This document shows, one piece after another, positions 62,045-64,000 of a stretch of 64,000 bases of DNA (the stretch's first letter is position 1; each line of letters starts with the position of its first letter). The translations under genes and the position numbers were made by a program. The notes beneath the pieces are model-generated. The model was not told where the DNA came from and did not search any database. It was given only the letters and a program-made list of their open reading frames with translations. The stretch is from Tenacibaculum piscium (GTDB lineage: Bacteria; Bacteroidota; Bacteroidia; Flavobacteriales; Flavobacteriaceae): NCBI RefSeq assembly GCF_021390715.1, contig NZ_JAJGWT010000002.1, positions 62,001-126,000 of the forward strand, given 5' to 3'.

Positions 62045-64000
62045 TTATTTGTATGAACGTTGTTTTAATTCAATATCGTTAAACTCTAATTCTTCTTTGT
62101 GTAAAACTGCGTCTGCAGGTTCTCCTTTGTATTCCCAAGCAGCAACATAGGCGTACTCTTTATCATTACGTTTTGCTTCTCCTTTTTGAGGACCATCAAT
62201 TTCTGCTGATTCTTCTCTAAAGTGACCTCCACATGATTCTTTTCTATCTAAAGCATCTTTGGCAAATAATTCCCCTAATTCAAGGAAATCAGCCACACGA
62301 CCAGCTTTCTCTAATTCAGGATTCATTTCGTTTGCATCACCAGGAACTGTTACGTTTTTCCAGAAATCTTCACGCAATGCTTTAATTTCAACCATTGCTG
62401 ATTTTAAATCTTTTTCATTACGAGCCATTCCACATTTTTCCCACATTATTTTTCCTAACTTCTTGTGGTAATAATCTACAGAATGTGTTCCTTTATTGTT
62501 GATAAAAAAGTTTACACGCTCGGTAACTTCTTTTTCAGCAGCTACAAATTCTGGTGTTTCTGTTGAAATTTTTCCTGTACGAATATCTTTAGATAAATAA
62601 TCTCCAATAGTATACGGTAATACGAAATAACCATCTGCTAAACCTTGCATTAATGCAGAAGCTCCTAAACGGTTTGCTCCGTGATCAGAGAAATTTGCTT
62701 CTCCAATACAGTACAATCCATCAACGGTAGTCATTAAGTTATAATCAACCCAAACACCACCCATTGTATAGTGTGTTGCAGGATAAATCATCATTGGTGT
62801 TTTGTATGGATTTTCATCTACAATTTTCTCATACATTTGGAATAAGTTCCCATATTTCGCTTCTATTACAGCCTGTCCTAATTCATAGACTTTAGCTTCA
62901 GAAGGATTTGTAATATGATGTAATTTTGCTTGTTCTTTACCGTAACGAGCAATTGCCGATTTAAAATCTAAATACACTGCTTCACCAGTTGCATTTACTC
63001 CGTAACCAGCATCACAACGCTCTTTTGCTGCTCTTGAAGCAACATCACGAGGTACTAAGTTACCAAAGGCAGGATATCTTCTTTCTAAATAATAATCTCT
63101 TTCTTCTTCTGATAATTGAGTTGGTTTTTTACGACCTTCACGAATTGCCAGTACATCTTCCATGTTTTTAGGAACCCAAATACGACCGTCATTACGTAAT
63201 GATTCTGACATCAACGTTAATTTCGATTGATAATCACCTGAACGAGGAATACACGTTGGGTGAATTTGCGTATAACAAGGATTTGCAAAAAATGCACCTT
63301 TTTTATGGATTTTCCAAGCTGCCGTTGCATTTGAACCCATCGCATTTGTTGATAAGAAATATACATTTCCGTATCCACCAGTAGCAACAACTACCGCGTG
63401 TGCTGAATGACGTTCAATTTCACCTGTAATTAAATTACGAGCGATAATTCCACGCGCTTTTCCATCAACTTTAACAACGTCTAACATTTCATGACGATTG
63501 AACATTTCAATCTTTCCACGAGCAATTTGACGGTTCATAGCCGAATATGCACCTAATAATAATTGTTGTCCTGTTTGTCCTTTAGCATAAAAAGTTCTAG
63601 AAACTAAAACTCCACCAAACGAACGGTTGTCTAACAAACCACCATAATCACGAGCAAAAGGAACTCCTTGTGCCACACACTGGTCAATAATATTTGCAGA
63701 AACTTCAGCCAAACGATATACGTTTGCTTCACGTGAACGGTAATCTCCCCCTTTTACGGTATCATAAAATAAACGGTAAAAAGAATCACCATCACCTTGA
63801 TAATTTTTTGCGGCATTAATTCCACCTTGTGCTGCAATTGAATGCGCTCTACGTGGAGAATCTTGATACGCAAATGCTTTTACGTTATAACCTAATTCAG
63901 CTAAGGTAGCTGAAGCAGATCCACCAGCTAATCCTGTACCAACAACAATAATATCAATATTACGTTTGTTTGCAGGATTTACTAAATCAATCTTATTTTT
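62045..64000 (-). CDS. sdhA: Succinate dehydrogenase/fumarate reductase flavoprotein subunit, partial
   Basis: The frame stays open from the stop at 62045 to the right edge; the true start lies outside. At the edge it reads [21 protein letters not shown], then [15 protein letters not shown], the Rossmann FAD motif (GTGLAGGSA), and [15 protein letters not shown], the loop with the histidine that usually carries covalent FAD. Further on it has [21 protein letters not shown] and [14 protein letters not shown] segments. About 652 residues are visible, so only a few N-terminal residues are missing. An internal ATG at 63712 is not the start since the FAD-binding region lies before it. It oxidises succinate to fumarate with sdhB. 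Confidence 0.95.
   Translation of the reverse strand, partial: KNKIDLVNPANKRNIDIIVVGTGLAGGSASATLAELGYNVKAFAYQDSPRRAHSIAAQGGINAAKNYQGDGDSFYRLFYDTVKGGDYRSREANVYRLAEVSANIIDQCVAQGVPFARDYGGLLDNRSFGGVLVSRTFYAKGQTGQQLLLGAYSAMNRQIARGKIEMFNRHEMLDVVKVDGKARGIIARNLITGEIERHSAHAVVVATGGYGNVYFLSTNAMGSNATAAWKIHKKGAFFANPCYTQIHPTCIPRSGDYQSKLTLMSESLRNDGRIWVPKNMEDVLAIREGRKKPTQLSEEERDYYLERRYPAFGNLVPRDVASRAAKERCDAGYGVNATGEAVYLDFKSAIARYGKEQAKLHHITNPSEAKVYELGQAVIEAKYGNLFQMYEKIVDENPYKTPMMIYPATHYTMGGVWVDYNLMTTVDGLYCIGEANFSDHGANRLGASALMQGLADGYFVLPYTIGDYLSKDIRTGKISTETPEFVAAEKEVTERVNFFINNKGTHSVDYYHKKLGKIMWEKCGMARNEKDLKSAMVEIKALREDFWKNVTVPGDANEMNPELEKAGRVADFLELGELFAKDALDRKESCGGHFREESAEIDGPQKGEAKRNDKEYAYVAAWEYKGEPADAVLHKEELEFNDIELKQRSYK

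Overview
The window is chromosomal DNA from a Bacteroidota member, most likely a marine Flavobacteriaceae species near Tenacibaculum or Polaribacter (genus is inference). The evidence is a strongly AT-rich sequence, gliding and type IX secretion genes (sprA edge, sprE/porW, gldH), flavobacterial families such as DUF5686, DUF4837, DUF4286 and DUF3817, the TTG-N19-TAnnTTTG promoter type, and starts without purine-rich Shine-Dalgarno sequences. Nearly all of it is ordinary core genome. I see no phage, no insertion-sequence transposase, no CRISPR array and no rRNA; the one RNA gene of certain identity is tRNA-Cys(GCA).

Layout. 1-3.1 kb, minus strand: maeB-ruvA-sprA (sprA cut by the left edge). 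3.2-4.7 kb: two tandem paralogous soluble proteins with an Aer-type PAS domain. 4.8-10.1 kb: AsmA-like protein, DUF5686 outer-membrane protein, lone moaD-like carrier. 10.2-13.8 kb, minus: recO, haem/haemoglobin-type TonB-dependent receptor, DUF3817. 13.9-16.9 kb: CYTH protein, haemolysin-III/PAQR protein, PlsC-like acyltransferase, trpS. 16.9-17.6 kb: a RelE/ParE-type toxin-antitoxin module set between two identical 38-nt terminators. 17.6-22 kb: TPR protein, DUF4286, rsmA, mgtE. 22-24.6 kb, minus: LysE exporter, PaaE-like reductase, rsmI. 24.6-26.4 kb: dxs, followed by a long inverted-repeat element. 26.6-35.2 kb, minus: sprE, bactofilin, atpZ/I-like, a small membrane protein, then atpB-E-F-H-A-G (atpD and atpC are not here). 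35.3-45 kb, minus: DUF4837, LysM transglycosylase, exonuclease III, CoA-transferase subunits, penicillin-binding protein 1A, gldH, ricT. 45-53.3 kb, minus: outer-membrane protein, glnS, M1 peptidase lipoprotein, S8 protease lipoprotein, MBL-fold hydrolase, and a lipoprotein with a Ppx/GppA-like fold. 53.4-60.9 kb: tRNA-Cys, folB, RimK-type ligase with an aspartoacylase-family enzyme, DEAD-box helicase, aminopeptidase P, an unclassified exported protein, corA. 60.9-61.2 kb: candidate small RNA. 61.3-64 kb, minus: sdhB and sdhA (cut by the right edge).

Functionally the window is dominated by energy metabolism (F-type ATPase, succinate dehydrogenase, malic enzyme, CoA transfer), envelope and gliding functions (SprA, SprE, GldH, PBP1A, lytic transglycosylase, bactofilin, TonB receptor), translation and RNA maintenance (trpS, glnS, rsmA, rsmI, DEAD helicase, RimK) and magnesium transport (MgtE, CorA). 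The most interesting unexplained signals are the putative small RNA with twin C6 motifs beside corA, the toxin-antitoxin cassette bracketed by duplicated terminators with a perfect palindromic candidate operator, the exported Ppx/GppA-like lipoprotein, the tandem Aer-PAS proteins without an output domain, intercistronic hairpins in the atp operon, and a GMN-to-GTN substitution in CorA.
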